This document shows, piece after piece, positions 26,681 through 35,685 of a stretch of 64,000 nt of DNA. Location: NCBI GenBank assembly GCA_016932075.1, contig JAFGDP010000106.1, positions 24,944 to 88,943 on the forward strand, given 5' to 3'. This DNA comes from Chitinispirillaceae bacterium (GTDB lineage: Bacteria; Fibrobacterota; Chitinivibrionia; Chitinivibrionales; Chitinispirillaceae). The translations under genes were made by a program, and so were the position numbers. The notes under the pieces were generated by a model. The model worked only from the letters and a program-made list of their open reading frames with translations, did no database searches and was not told the DNA's origin. How positions within the stretch are numbered: position 1 is the stretch's first letter; every line of letters starts with the position of its first letter.

Positions 26681-27895
26681 ATGCATAACAATTTTTCTGA
26701 TTGTATTTCCCTGATGGCTTTCTAAGCGAATAAAATAGAAACCCTTTGGAACAGAACTAAAATTTTCCACATTTTTTCTCTCGCCAACATTCTCCATCCT
26801 TACCAATTTTCCCGCTATACTGTATAAGGTTATCCGTTTGATATCAGAATGGCTTCCGTTAAGCACAATGGATAGGTTACCAGACAATGAACTTGAATAA
26901 ATGACATACTTATCCGATGTTGAGGTGTTGGCGCCACGGAAAGCTGTGACCTTCGTATTGCTGAACACGTTTCCTGCGCCAGCTCGTACGATACCCATAA
27001 CATCCTCAACCTTGTCCATTGAAAATGAGTACGGCGGTGTAAAAACAGGGAATTTATTCGGGGCATAGGTGGGCTGGGATGCACCGTTCGAGAACTTAAG
27101 GTCGGCCCATCCGATTTGGCCGTCATTGGCCATCCCACTATAGTCTTGCCAAGGGGTATTAACGTCATCAAAATGGCTGTTTTCCACCCTGATTCGACAA
27201 TGTACACCAGTTCCAATGCAATACAGGCTACCCGTACTGTTGTAATAATTGTTATAGATGTGCACATGGCCGAAACGCACACGGGGCATCCGCTGATCGC
27301 ACTTTTCAGCAAACCAGTTATGGTGCATGGTCACATGCAATTTGCCTTCATCTGCGGTTACATCATCTCCGTTCCCAATAAGTATGGTGTTTCTGTGCTC
27401 TGTCTGGTTGACATAGTAGAACTTACACCATGAAACAGTAACATAGTCGGATTGACGAACGATGTCCAGTGAGCCATCCGCGCCGTCCCAGAACTCACAT
27501 TTGTGTATAAACGCTTTTGTCGCTCCCGAAAGCTCCATTGCGTCTGTACTAGAGGGTCCTATCGTAAGGTTCTGGAAGATGTAATTGGTTCCACCAACTT
27601 TTATTCTTCCTCCGTAAAGACCAGAAGAGGCGTTTGCTCCGACGATCGTCTTGTTCGAACCGATCGAGACCTCTCCCACATTTAGTCTTCCACTTACAAT
27701 GATAACGGCAGCGTTGTTGTTACCCACAGCGTTTTTAAAATCAGATGCCGATGATACGGTTTTCGGCGATGCATTACCCCCTCCTGTCGTCCCTTCTGCA
27801 TACCCATCTGCAACGGCGATTGTCTGTGCATCCGTGCTGGAAATGGCCACAAAGGCAATCAAACCAAAAACGACATTATTGAAATACATTTTCAT
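26678..27895 (-). CDS. Secreted pectate lyase, PL1 family, with sorting tail
   Basis: A 405-aa parallel beta-helix lyase. It carries SNKTIVGANAS, LDIVRQSDYVTVSWCKF, a histidine-rich TMHHNWFAEKC and the intact RxPxxR motif RMPRVR followed by FGHVHIYNNYY, all as in active PL1 enzymes. The signal peptide is MKMYFNNVVFGLIAFVAISSTDA. The C-terminal tail is degenerate but present (KGFYFIRLESHQGNTIRKIVMH). GGAGG lies just before the chosen ATG; the codon at 27910 is less likely. It is a paralogue of 25001-26245, now separated from it by the IS66 remnant. Confidence 0.92.
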   Translation of the reverse strand: MKMYFNNVVFGLIAFVAISSTDAQTIAVADGYAEGTTGGGNASPKTVSSASDFKNAVGNNNAAVIIVSGRLNVGEVSIGSNKTIVGANASSGLYGGRIKVGGTNYIFQNLTIGPSSTDAMELSGATKAFIHKCEFWDGADGSLDIVRQSDYVTVSWCKFYYVNQTEHRNTILIGNGDDVTADEGKLHVTMHHNWFAEKCDQRMPRVRFGHVHIYNNYYNSTGSLYCIGTGVHCRIRVENSHFDDVNTPWQDYSGMANDGQIGWADLKFSNGASQPTYAPNKFPVFTPPYSFSMDKVEDVMGIVRAGAGNVFSNTKVTAFRGANTSTSDKYVIYSSSLSGNLSIVLNGSHSDIKRITLYSIAGKLVRMENVGERKNVENFSSVPKGFYFIRLESHQGNTIRKIVMH

Positions 27896-28243
27896 AATTC
27901 CTCCGTTCATTTTGGATTCCTCGATAGTGGAATTACCATCAAGGGATAGAGAAATAACCTACTTTTATTCTACTCTTTAGGGTCGCATAAACTAAGCCGG
28001 CAAAGCCGGAAAAAGTGCTATCGTATGGCTTCGCGGCATAAGAGTCGCTACGTCCAAAAAATCTACGCTAAAAGCGTATATTTTTAAGACAGAGACTCTA
28101 ATCCTGCTCCTTTTCCATAAAACGTTAAAGATTATTCACTCCGTTCTCCAAGTCTTTCTGAAATGCCACGAGCGTTTGCCATCGGCATTATCGGTATCTC
28201 ATTTCAGAAAGAATCTAGTTGAACAGTAACCTCTATGTTCTGT
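27896..28243. other. Intergenic region with hairpins, no gene seen
   Basis: 348 bp between the LamG lipoprotein stop and the PL1 start. It holds a CCGGC-AAA-GCCGG hairpin (27997-28009), TACGCT-AAA-AGCGTA followed by TATTTTT (28064-28085, terminator-like on the plus strand although no plus-strand gene precedes it) and the longer inverted repeat at 28154-28211. No open frame with a ribosome site was found. Confidence 0.5.
28154..28211. repeat. 12-bp perfect inverted repeat with 34-nt loop
   Basis: CTTTCTGAAATG (28154-28165) and CATTTCAGAAAG (28200-28211) pair perfectly. It lies 33 bp beyond the stop of the LamG lipoprotein gene. No T run follows on the minus strand, so it is not a classic terminator; a 3'-end stabiliser or small element is possible. 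Confidence 0.5.
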
Positions 28244-29884
28244 TTAATTGCCGAATCGAACCAGCAGGTCGTCCTTCCGCTGATTCATATAATTCAACTT
28301 GATCCACTCGGGATTCCTGGCAACAGTACAGATGCGTACTTCATCTATCGCTCCGCCAAAGTAGAGTCCGTCTGATCCATCCGGCAGCAGGCGCCTGCCG
28401 ATTTCCACGTTGAACGATTCCATGCGCGACCCGTCGTTGCTGTCAAACGTCTTGCTGCTGTCGACACACACGCCATCTACGTATAAACATTGAGATGTTC
28501 CGTTACGTACGGCGTAGAGATGCACCCATTTGCCGGACGAATACGGAAATTCCGTAATCTCCCATCCTTTTTCAGGAAGGTCGCGATACTCTGAAAACCG
28601 CCAGTTGGAATTATGGATCCTGAGGTAATACTGCACATCGCCTTTGCCAAGAATGACGCGATTATAGTCAAGACTGTCGGCATTGACCCAGGTAGATATC
28701 GAATAGTTCCCGTCTGCCGGAAAATTCAGTTTCCCTGATGCGGTATTCGGCATGACGATATGGCTCTTATCGTCGTTCACGAACAATCCGGCCCCGCCAA
28801 TCATTCCTTCAGCCGATCCGACGTTTACAGGCGTGCCGTGAAATCCGCTCGATGTCGCATCCCTTGCCTGGCCATTTCCCTGTCCGGAAAGGTGCCAGAC
28901 CCCGCCAAATTCCAGGGCGGTATCGAACACCGGTCGAGAGGGTGTGACCGGTCCGGCCGCAGGATTTCCCCAGAGCATAGCAAACGATTGGCTCGTATTG
29001 TTGCCGTAGACCGTATCTACCCTTACCCATATCTCTGCCAGTTGGCCGCTTGCATCCCACCGTTCGATTTCAAATGGCAGCGGGATCGAATCTGCGTCCG
29101 GCCTGATAATCCGCAGATCGCTTCCATCCGCTTTTGCTTCCCCGAAAGTAAAGTTGCCGGCGTTCAGCCGGACAAGAACGGGAAAGCCGTACACATCCGC
29201 AGACACATCAGCGCCCGAGGATGTCGTATTCAGAAACACTGCCCGGGAGAACAGCCAGCCGTTATACGGAACCAGTGTCACCTGACCCGGCCCGGCAACG
29301 ATATTTGGAATGATTACCGGATCGACGGATGACTCGTTGCTGATTATTCTCACGGCAAACGTTCCTGCGGGCAGGTCGGACAGCGTATAGAAACCATCAA
29401 CATCGGCCTCAACCAGCCTTTCCAGCCCCTTTATTTGAACGAAACGCCGCTCCGTACGGGCATTAAAATCGACTTTGCCCTTTATCGTGGCGAACGGGCG
29501 CAGCGTATCGGTATTCAGGTTGATGGTGCGGGACGCTCCGGCCGCAACCGCGAATCGCAACAGAACCGCTTCCCCGGTTTTATCCGTTACCTCTATTGCA
29601 TATATCCCGGTATCGAGCGAATCGATGGTGAATGATCCGCTGGCATCGGCAATCAGATCGATATAGCTCCGCGCTGCCCGTTTGGGCAATAGTAATTGCT
29701 TTACATAATCGGCCCGTCGAAGTCTGACCGTCGCCCCTGCGGCCGGGACGCCGTCTGATGTGTACACCGCGGCGATTACGCGCGCATTGCCCTGCTCGCT
29801 CGTTCCGGCAAGGTCAGGCCCGATCATGGTGCAACCGCACCCGATCGCCAACGCGGCGGCAAACATATTAATCAGCTTTTTCAT
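28244..29884 (-). CDS. DUF2341/LamG surface lipoprotein (module copy 1)
   Basis: A 546-aa predicted lipoprotein. The N-terminus MKKLINMFAAALAIGCGC carries a lipobox-like Cys. A carboxypeptidase-regulatory-like beta-sandwich (GNARVIAAVYTSDGVPAAGATVRL) and a second such domain follow, then DUF2341 (AVFLNTTSSGADVSADVYGFPVLVRL ... MLWGNP) and a C-terminal LamG/concanavalin jelly-roll (YSISTWVNADSL ... VDGVCVDSS ... GAIDEVRI). These folds bind glycans, so the likely role is surface attachment or sensing. Its start lies inside the 3' end of the TIGR02147 gene (17-bp overlap), so the two are translationally coupled. No sorting tail is present. AAAGG lies 7 nt before the ATG. Confidence 0.82.
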   Translation of the reverse strand: MKKLINMFAAALAIGCGCTMIGPDLAGTSEQGNARVIAAVYTSDGVPAAGATVRLRRADYVKQLLLPKRAARSYIDLIADASGSFTIDSLDTGIYAIEVTDKTGEAVLLRFAVAAGASRTINLNTDTLRPFATIKGKVDFNARTERRFVQIKGLERLVEADVDGFYTLSDLPAGTFAVRIISNESSVDPVIIPNIVAGPGQVTLVPYNGWLFSRAVFLNTTSSGADVSADVYGFPVLVRLNAGNFTFGEAKADGSDLRIIRPDADSIPLPFEIERWDASGQLAEIWVRVDTVYGNNTSQSFAMLWGNPAAGPVTPSRPVFDTALEFGGVWHLSGQGNGQARDATSSGFHGTPVNVGSAEGMIGGAGLFVNDDKSHIVMPNTASGKLNFPADGNYSISTWVNADSLDYNRVILGKGDVQYYLRIHNSNWRFSEYRDLPEKGWEITEFPYSSGKWVHLYAVRNGTSQCLYVDGVCVDSSKTFDSNDGSRMESFNVEIGRRLLPDGSDGLYFGGAIDEVRICTVARNPEWIKLNYMNQRKDDLLVRFGN

Positions 29885-30725
29885 CATCAGACCTTTGTGA
29901 AGGCAATGACTGGCCCACGGGAAAAAATTCAACTACGAGCGAGTAAAAGCTGTCGGGTTTAATTGATCCGTCTCCGGTCAGCGTGACGATTCTCTTCCTG
30001 AAATCCGCGATCTCCCGTTTCAGGTCGGCCAGCCGGGAACGCGGCACCGCCATGATCACGCTCGAAATATCGCGCTGCGACGGCGGAAACCGGTCGATCG
30101 CCTCGAGACCCAGCCGCGCGTATTCCCGGTTAAGCGCGCGTACCGCCAGGGAATTGACTTCAGCGCCGGTCGTGATGTCCGGGTCGGCCTGCGCGTACCC
30201 GCCCCCGTTTTTTTTCTTCAGAAATCCAAGAGTGAGCAAAAGCTCAACGCTTTCGCGCGCCTCCAAAGTTTTTATCGGCGGGTGCACCGATTTTGCGAGC
30301 AGCGAAAAATCATTGTTCCATTCCATGGCAACCGCAAGCTCCCGGATAACCGGGTGATACCATTTTTCATAGTACTCAAAAAGGTGTACCGGAATCAGCT
30401 TTTGCGGCTTGCGGTAGCGCAGGCCCCGCAGGATCGCCAGATGCTTTTTCTTGGCCTCCTCGCTTTTCGCCTGGTTGAACAGCACCAGATTCTCGAAAAA
30501 CCGGCCGTCGCGTTCAGAAAGACCAAGACCTTTGACGAATGACGCAATGGATGCGGAGGTCAAATTTCTCTTGCCGGCAGCGACTTCGCGGTAAATTGAA
30601 GGTGATTTGAGCCCTGACTTGAGGCAGAACTGGCGATAAGAAAAATAGCGAGAGGACTTCTTCTTCTGATTGTAGAAATCCGAAAGAAAGGCGCGATAAT
30701 CGGTATAAAATTCCAGGGATTGCAT
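29868..30725 (-). CDS. TIGR02147/DUF4423-type putative transcription regulator (module copy 1)
   Basis: A 285-aa cytoplasmic protein of the TIGR02147 family, first described as a Fibrobacter paralogue family. Residues about 25-72 look like an XRE-type helix-turn-helix (FSYRQFCLKSGLKSPSIYREVAAGKRNLT ... KGLGLS), followed by the family core (ENLVLFNQAKSEEAK, HPVIRELA, and a C-terminal helix set with RDISSVIMAVPRSRL). The ATG has no Shine-Dalgarno sequence; TTATATTA lies 7 nt upstream (30733-30740), which fits a -10 box and a leaderless mRNA. It overlaps the LamG lipoprotein gene. DNA binding is inference from the HTH-like segment. Confidence 0.85.
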   Translation of the reverse strand: MQSLEFYTDYRAFLSDFYNQKKKSSRYFSYRQFCLKSGLKSPSIYREVAAGKRNLTSASIASFVKGLGLSERDGRFFENLVLFNQAKSEEAKKKHLAILRGLRYRKPQKLIPVHLFEYYEKWYHPVIRELAVAMEWNNDFSLLAKSVHPPIKTLEARESVELLLTLGFLKKKNGGGYAQADPDITTGAEVNSLAVRALNREYARLGLEAIDRFPPSQRDISSVIMAVPRSRLADLKREIADFRKRIVTLTGDGSIKPDSFYSLVVEFFPVGQSLPSQRSDDEKAD

Positions 30726-31302
30726 TGCTGTTTAATATAAGCGGAAAACGTGCCTTTTTCTTGATATTTTTAAATTTATATCAAATTTCCGTACACATTT
30801 GAGTACATTTTTTTGCCGCAGATTAATTATAAATTATTGTTAATAATCTAAATACAAATAATCTAATACGGTGATAATTTATTTTTTTTATATTTAACAA
30901 TAATTTCAGGTACATTATGCATGCGGATTTTTCACGTCACCCATGAACGGTTGCACTTACAAAGGCATCGCCTTTTGCGCAGAAACCTGCAGAATGAATC
31001 ACAAGTCATAAACCAACCCTGTTTTTTGACTATTTCTTTTTTTATTATGATGATACAAGCGCTGCCAGGATTTTCCATGCTGTGGTCAATTGCGGTAATG
31101 GATTGAGTTCATGGACATTAATGTCCACAATTTACTTAATAAAAAAATAAAATCCATCAATAATTTTTAGTTTGTATTTATATTATATGCGAAATATCTG
31201 AGGGGAAAGAATAATTTGTTGCGTGTATTTAATCGTATAAATCACCTGTTAATTTCAACGGTTGCATTACCCACCCTTATTTTGCAAAGAAAGGATCGTG
31301 GT
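30726..31302. other. AT-rich divergent intergenic region of module copy 1
   Basis: 577 bp between the TIGR02147 gene and the divergent HEAT-like gene. It is very AT-rich, contains the -10-like TTATATTA of the regulator at 30733-30740 and the 16-bp palindrome at 31112-31127. A 61-codon open frame (30921-31106) lacks a ribosome site and is not called. It probably carries both promoters and the operator of the module. Confidence 0.5.
31112..31127. promoter_or_regulatory. 16-bp perfect palindrome, candidate operator
   Basis: TGGACATTAATGTCCA is perfectly self-complementary, the shape of a dimeric regulator site. It lies 176 bp upstream of the HEAT-like gene start and about 390 bp from the divergent TIGR02147 gene. 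The assignment to TIGR02147 or any other regulator is inference. Confidence 0.45.
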
Positions 31303-31974
31303 ATGGTACGTCTAACAATAAGTCTCCTGTCAATTTCACTTGTTTTCTTTTCATCGCTGGTAATTCCTGCGGCGGCAGAAGGGCCGGTTGATGGTGCATC
31401 ACTGCTTGAGACGTTCAGCGCATCCACCAATTCTGTAGAACGGCGAACCATACTGAGTTCATTAAACGACATTACTCTGCAGTATGGTGAGAAAGCACCA
31501 CAGTGGGTAAGTGACCTGCTCGGCATTGCTATTAAGGACAAAAGTCCGGTTGTCGTCGCAGTAGCGGCAAAGCAGATAGGGCAGTTTAACCTGCTGGAGC
31601 ATAATGCGGAAATGGTTGCGCTTTATACCAACGCAGACAAGCTGTTCGGTGCATCAGGTTATACCCATCGGATTCAATATGCGGCGATTACCTCTCTCGG
31701 CAAGCTTGGCAGCAAGGAAGCAAAGGCGCTGGTTTCCGAACTATTAAAGAATGACAACGGCTCTGCAATGGGAGAATATCTTCTGACGGCAGTCAAGGAT
31801 TTCAACGATCCTGCATTTATAAATAATCTCCGGACGTATAAGCAGAAGATGGACAGCTATGTAAAAGCGGCCAAGGCAAATGGCGATAATCCGATTTTGT
31901 ACTCGAGGAAATTGGGATACAGCGAATGTGCTGCCGAGATTGAGAAAACGCTCGCGGCGAAGGGGGGTAAATAA
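31303..31974 (+). CDS. Secreted HEAT-like repeat protein
   Basis: A 223-aa exported protein: signal peptide MVRLTISLLSISLVFFSSLVIPAAA, then alpha-helical pairs reminiscent of HEAT repeats (SPVVVAVAAKQIGQFNL, IQYAAITSLGKLGSKEAKALVSELL). The start at 31303 has AAAGGA 8 nt upstream and gives a clean signal peptide; the TTG at 31216 does not. Its TAA stop overlaps the ATG of the peptidase gene by one base (TAATG), a sign of translational coupling. It might be a partner or chaperone of that peptidase; this is inference from gene order. Confidence 0.75.
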   Translation: MVRLTISLLSISLVFFSSLVIPAAAEGPVDGASLLETFSASTNSVERRTILSSLNDITLQYGEKAPQWVSDLLGIAIKDKSPVVVAVAAKQIGQFNLLEHNAEMVALYTNADKLFGASGYTHRIQYAAITSLGKLGSKEAKALVSELLKNDNGSAMGEYLLTAVKDFNDPAFINNLRTYKQKMDSYVKAAKANGDNPILYSRKLGYSECAAEIEKTLAAKGGK

Positions 31975-34166
31975 TGAGTACCAACTTATTGATACGCGTT
32001 ATCATGCTGCTTGCGTTCCTGTTTACCACAACCCTGTTTGGCAAAGTAGGGATCATTGTCAATAAAGACCTTTATCCCTCAATCAGCGCCGCTGTTACCC
32101 GGTACATTTCAGACGTTGAATCCATTGAAGGGAAGGAGGTATGGCTTGACAAGGATAATTTTACCGATGCAAATACCGTTTCCCAATTAAAGGATGCGCT
32201 CAAGGAACATTTCCAGAATGATAATTTGGAGGGAGCGGTGCTTGTCGGCGACCTGCCGATACCGATTTACAATCTTGACAACGACCGTTTTGCCTGCGAT
32301 CTTTATTATATGGACATGGATGGAAGCTGGAGCGGTTCGGGAAATACCTTTACAAACCACACCGGGGACAAAGAAGGCGAGATATGGATATCCCGTATTA
32401 CGGCAAGCGTGTTGGAAGAATATGGCGGTTTCGGCAATGAGGTTGATATTGTCAACAAATACTTTGACCGCGTCAGCAATAGAATGCACGGCCAGGACCA
32501 CCAGCCGAGAACCTATGTCATTGCCGGGATGTACTGGGAATGGGGAACCCTTGAAAGCGAGAATATCGGTGATCTGGGCTATGATCGAAATAATATTGAA
32601 ACCTACCGAAGCACCGCTGATAATACAACACAAAACCATGCCTGCGGTGACCGGTGGCTGGATGCGATAAAAAGGGGTATGGAGTACGGATTCATCTATT
32701 CACATTCAAGCCCAACGGCCCATTCTGTCGGCGTTAACCTGAGAGACCTGGGTACCGAAGCAATTAATTGCCGGTTTTATAACTCATTCGCCTGTTCAAA
32801 TGCTGATTATGAGCGGGCAAACATGTGCGGTGCTTATGCCTTATCGGATAATGGGCTTGTGTGTGTCGGCAGTTCAAAAACAGGCAGTATGATACCAGGC
32901 ACCTACCGGTATTATAACCGCCCTCTTGGGGAAGGCGATAATTTTGGAGAGGCTTTCCTGAAATGGTTTAATACCAGAACAGTACTGGATAATAAAGGCT
33001 GGCACTACGGCATGAATCTGCAGGGAGCCGGCACCTTACAGTTAAAACCATACCAGGGAGGTGCTTATATTACTCTTACCAGTCCGGCTGGCGGAGAGAA
33101 GTGGGAGCAGGGTACGACCCAGGAGATTACATGGGGCGACAATATCGACGGCAATGTAAAGATCGAACTTATCAAAGGAGGTTCGGTACGAGAGCAGCTT
33201 GCGGCATCAACAGCGAGCGACGGTTCGTTTGAGTGGCAAATTGCCGGCGATTTTGAAACCGGCGATGATTATAAGATCAAAATAACCTCAGTTGACAGCA
33301 CCGCACTCAATGACGAGAGTGATGGGAATTTCAGCATTACGCCGGAATACATAGTTGCATGCCCGTACTTCCAGAATTTTGACACACTAGAAAACCAAAA
33401 AACTGCCCTGCCGATGAAGTGGGAGCAGCTTGAGGACGATTTAGACTGGATTGTCCTGTCAGGTCCGACACCCTCGAGAACCGGCAGCGAACCCGACAAG
33501 ACAGGGCCGGAGGGCGATCATACCACCGGCAACGCGAACTACCTTTATATAGAGGCATCGGATCCCAACAACCCGGATAAAGAGGCGGCCTTTATTACGT
33601 GCAAATTCAATTTCAAGCACATTGACAATCCGGCGCTTACCTTCTATTACCATATGTTCAGCGCTGATAACGCAATGGGAGACCTGTATCTCGATATCAA
33701 CGTCGACGGCACCTGGAAAAATGACGTGTTGCATCTGACCGGAGACCATGGTGATGAGTGGATCAAGCAAACAGTAGACCTGAACAACCACAAAGGTGAC
33801 CGTGTACTGTTCCGCTTCCGCGGTATCACCGGCAGCAGCTGGTGCAGCGATATAGGTATCGATGATTTCAGGATTTTTTCGGATGCTACCGGAACAGGAG
33901 ATAACGGCACATCTTTATCCTCATGCTATGATCTGAAGCATTCCGGATCGCGGATATATTACACGGTTCCTCAAAATGCCGGTAAAAACAAGGTAACATT
34001 GGCGCTGTATAATTTACAGGGGAAACTGGTGAGGATGCTGGCGAACAAGAAAGTCAATGGCGGCGACTATTCAGTTTCATTACCTGATAACGCAAGAGGA
34101 TTATATCTGGTCAGGCTGAAAACCGAAGGGTATAGCAAAACCCTTAATATGGTGGTTGCTAAATAG
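31974..34166 (+). CDS. Secreted gingipain-like (clan CD) peptidase with MAM-like domain (module copy 1)
   Basis: A 730-aa exported protein. Residues 24-370 resemble the C25/caspase-like fold: VLVGDLPIP, FACDLYYMDMDGSW, candidate catalytic His244 in FIYSHSSPTAH and Cys274 in NSFACSNADY, 30 residues apart as in clan CD. A Ser/Thr-rich-anchored-type Ig domain (ITLTSPAGGEKWEQGTTQEITW) follows at about 362-450, then a MAM-like jelly-roll (about 455-640, ending GITGSSWCSDIGIDDFRI) and the sorting tail. It is homologous to the 58038-59669 protein. A G-rich ribosome site precedes the ATG. Proteolytic activity is predicted from residue pattern only. Confidence 0.8.
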   Translation: MSTNLLIRVIMLLAFLFTTTLFGKVGIIVNKDLYPSISAAVTRYISDVESIEGKEVWLDKDNFTDANTVSQLKDALKEHFQNDNLEGAVLVGDLPIPIYNLDNDRFACDLYYMDMDGSWSGSGNTFTNHTGDKEGEIWISRITASVLEEYGGFGNEVDIVNKYFDRVSNRMHGQDHQPRTYVIAGMYWEWGTLESENIGDLGYDRNNIETYRSTADNTTQNHACGDRWLDAIKRGMEYGFIYSHSSPTAHSVGVNLRDLGTEAINCRFYNSFACSNADYERANMCGAYALSDNGLVCVGSSKTGSMIPGTYRYYNRPLGEGDNFGEAFLKWFNTRTVLDNKGWHYGMNLQGAGTLQLKPYQGGAYITLTSPAGGEKWEQGTTQEITWGDNIDGNVKIELIKGGSVREQLAASTASDGSFEWQIAGDFETGDDYKIKITSVDSTALNDESDGNFSITPEYIVACPYFQNFDTLENQKTALPMKWEQLEDDLDWIVLSGPTPSRTGSEPDKTGPEGDHTTGNANYLYIEASDPNNPDKEAAFITCKFNFKHIDNPALTFYYHMFSADNAMGDLYLDINVDGTWKNDVLHLTGDHGDEWIKQTVDLNNHKGDRVLFRFRGITGSSWCSDIGIDDFRIFSDATGTGDNGTSLSSCYDLKHSGSRIYYTVPQNAGKNKVTLALYNLQGKLVRMLANKKVNGGDYSVSLPDNARGLYLVRLKTEGYSKTLNMVVAK

Positions 34167-34229
34167 GAATAAATAATACAATAATACCATTTTAATGCCT
34201 CGTGGGTGTAAATGATTGCGTCCATGCTT

Positions 34230-35660
34230 TTACCTAAATTGGACGCCGAATCGATATATGGTCCTGCCCGTATCCGTTTTAATTGTGATAATATAGGCAT
34301 TGACAGCATGGCATTCTAATGCCACAACACACGCTCCCTTTTGCATTTTTCCCTGGAAAATTGACATTCCCGTGAGGGATACAATACTAACAGTACCATC
34401 ACCCGCGTGTCCTTGTAAGCATATCCTTTGAATCCTGTTCGACCTGGCAATCACTTTCACCGTTGCAGGTTCTGATTTTGGAATTAGCTGCGAACCCGCG
34501 CTGTTCAATGCCAGGTTGATCACCGGCACTCGGGTACACTCGACATCCTCCTTGTTCGTTGAATAGGAGACGTACAGGTATCCTTGCCATATCATCGATT
34601 TCGGGTAGCTGTACCCCAAGGTCTTGCTCGTCCCGGTATAGCGCTGAGCCTGCAGATCGCTGCCGCCCTTGCGAAGAACAAAGGCCTTGTCAAACACCTG
34701 CCCGTACCTGCTCAATGCAACCGCCAGCGGAATTCGGATCTTGGTATCGACCGGATTGCCCACAAGAAACGCCGTACCGTCAGGCAGGTTGCCGGCGCTC
34801 TGCTTGGAGCGCGAATCGGGCATGTCAGTCACCACCGGCGTGGACCAAGTCACACCGCGATCGAGACTGATCGACGCCAGCCGTCGAAAGGTGCTGTTCT
34901 GGTCGCGAAACACCATTACCGCGGCGCCGTCGGCGCGGTAAAACCAGCTCGGTTCCATCTCGCGGGTGGTAGTGCCGGAATATCCCAAATTGGGAAGGTT
35001 TGCACGGGTCCATCCCCTGACGCCCGAAGGATCGTCGGTATACACGGGGTCCACGAGCAGCCCTGGTTGAAAGTGCGCCGCGCCGATGATCCGGCCGCCG
35101 GGTAAAGCATGGGGATCCTGTTCAAAAATACCGTTAAGCCGGTTCCCGTCCGCCATAGGCAAATCTTTAAGCGCCGACCAGTTTAAGCCGTCGGTGCTCG
35201 TGGTATACTCGGTATGGCCGCCTCGGGGAGAAGCGGAAGACGGCCACACATTGACATACGCAACCAGCGTGTCGCCGTTGACCCACCATCCTCCCGAACT
35301 GCGGTATCCCTGATCCCAGACCGGAACCAGGGTCATAGGCGCGGTCCAGGTCCTGCCGTCCTGGCTTCGGCTGCAGGCCACCCAGGTATCGGGAGAGTCC
35401 TCGCTGTCGTCGGAGCTCTGCCACATGCAGTAGAGCCACCCTTTGAAACCGATCATGACCACGCCGTTGCTGTAATGGTCGGTGGCGTCGGAGGGATGAA
35501 AAATAGTGACGGTTTCGGTTCCGTCCGCAGCAGTCAAGCCAAGGTCGTCGGGTTTCGACTGATCGAACAGTCCGGCCTTGACCGTGAAAGGAGCGGTGCC
35601 GGCACATACGGTGCCGTACATGACGGCAGTCAAAGCGACAAAAAGAAAAAAATAAGGCAT
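34230..35660 (-). CDS. Secreted sialidase-fold (BNR/Asp-box) beta-propeller protein with sorting tail
   Basis: A 476-aa secreted protein. After a signal peptide the chain is a six-bladed propeller with Asp-box-type turns: SRSQDGRTWTAP, STDGLNWSA and SLDRGVTWSTP, as in exo-alpha-sialidases and related glycan enzymes. Sialidase catalytic Arg triad was not located, and plant cell walls lack sialic acid, so a different glycan-cleaving role (for example on rhamnogalacturonan side chains) or a binding role is likely. The sorting tail is at the end. It starts 25 bp after the pectate lyase stop and is the last gene of the long operon, convergent with the peptidase gene. Confidence 0.75.
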   Translation of the reverse strand: MPYFFLFVALTAVMYGTVCAGTAPFTVKAGLFDQSKPDDLGLTAADGTETVTIFHPSDATDHYSNGVVMIGFKGWLYCMWQSSDDSEDSPDTWVACSRSQDGRTWTAPMTLVPVWDQGYRSSGGWWVNGDTLVAYVNVWPSSASPRGGHTEYTTSTDGLNWSALKDLPMADGNRLNGIFEQDPHALPGGRIIGAAHFQPGLLVDPVYTDDPSGVRGWTRANLPNLGYSGTTTREMEPSWFYRADGAAVMVFRDQNSTFRRLASISLDRGVTWSTPVVTDMPDSRSKQSAGNLPDGTAFLVGNPVDTKIRIPLAVALSRYGQVFDKAFVLRKGGSDLQAQRYTGTSKTLGYSYPKSMIWQGYLYVSYSTNKEDVECTRVPVINLALNSAGSQLIPKSEPATVKVIARSNRIQRICLQGHAGDGTVSIVSLTGMSIFQGKMQKGACVVALECHAVNAYIITIKTDTGRTIYRFGVQFR

Positions 35661-35685
35661 GATCGGCCGATTGTCCCGGATGAAT

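Noticed and set aside
30921..31106. A 61-codon plus-strand frame in the AT-rich divergent region
   Set aside because: No ribosome site and no recognisable features; such short frames are expected by chance in this length of DNA.
34230..35660. Calling this protein a true sialidase
   Set aside because: Asp-box repeats are present but the catalytic Arg triad could not be located, and the locus targets plant polysaccharides. Kept as a fold-level call.
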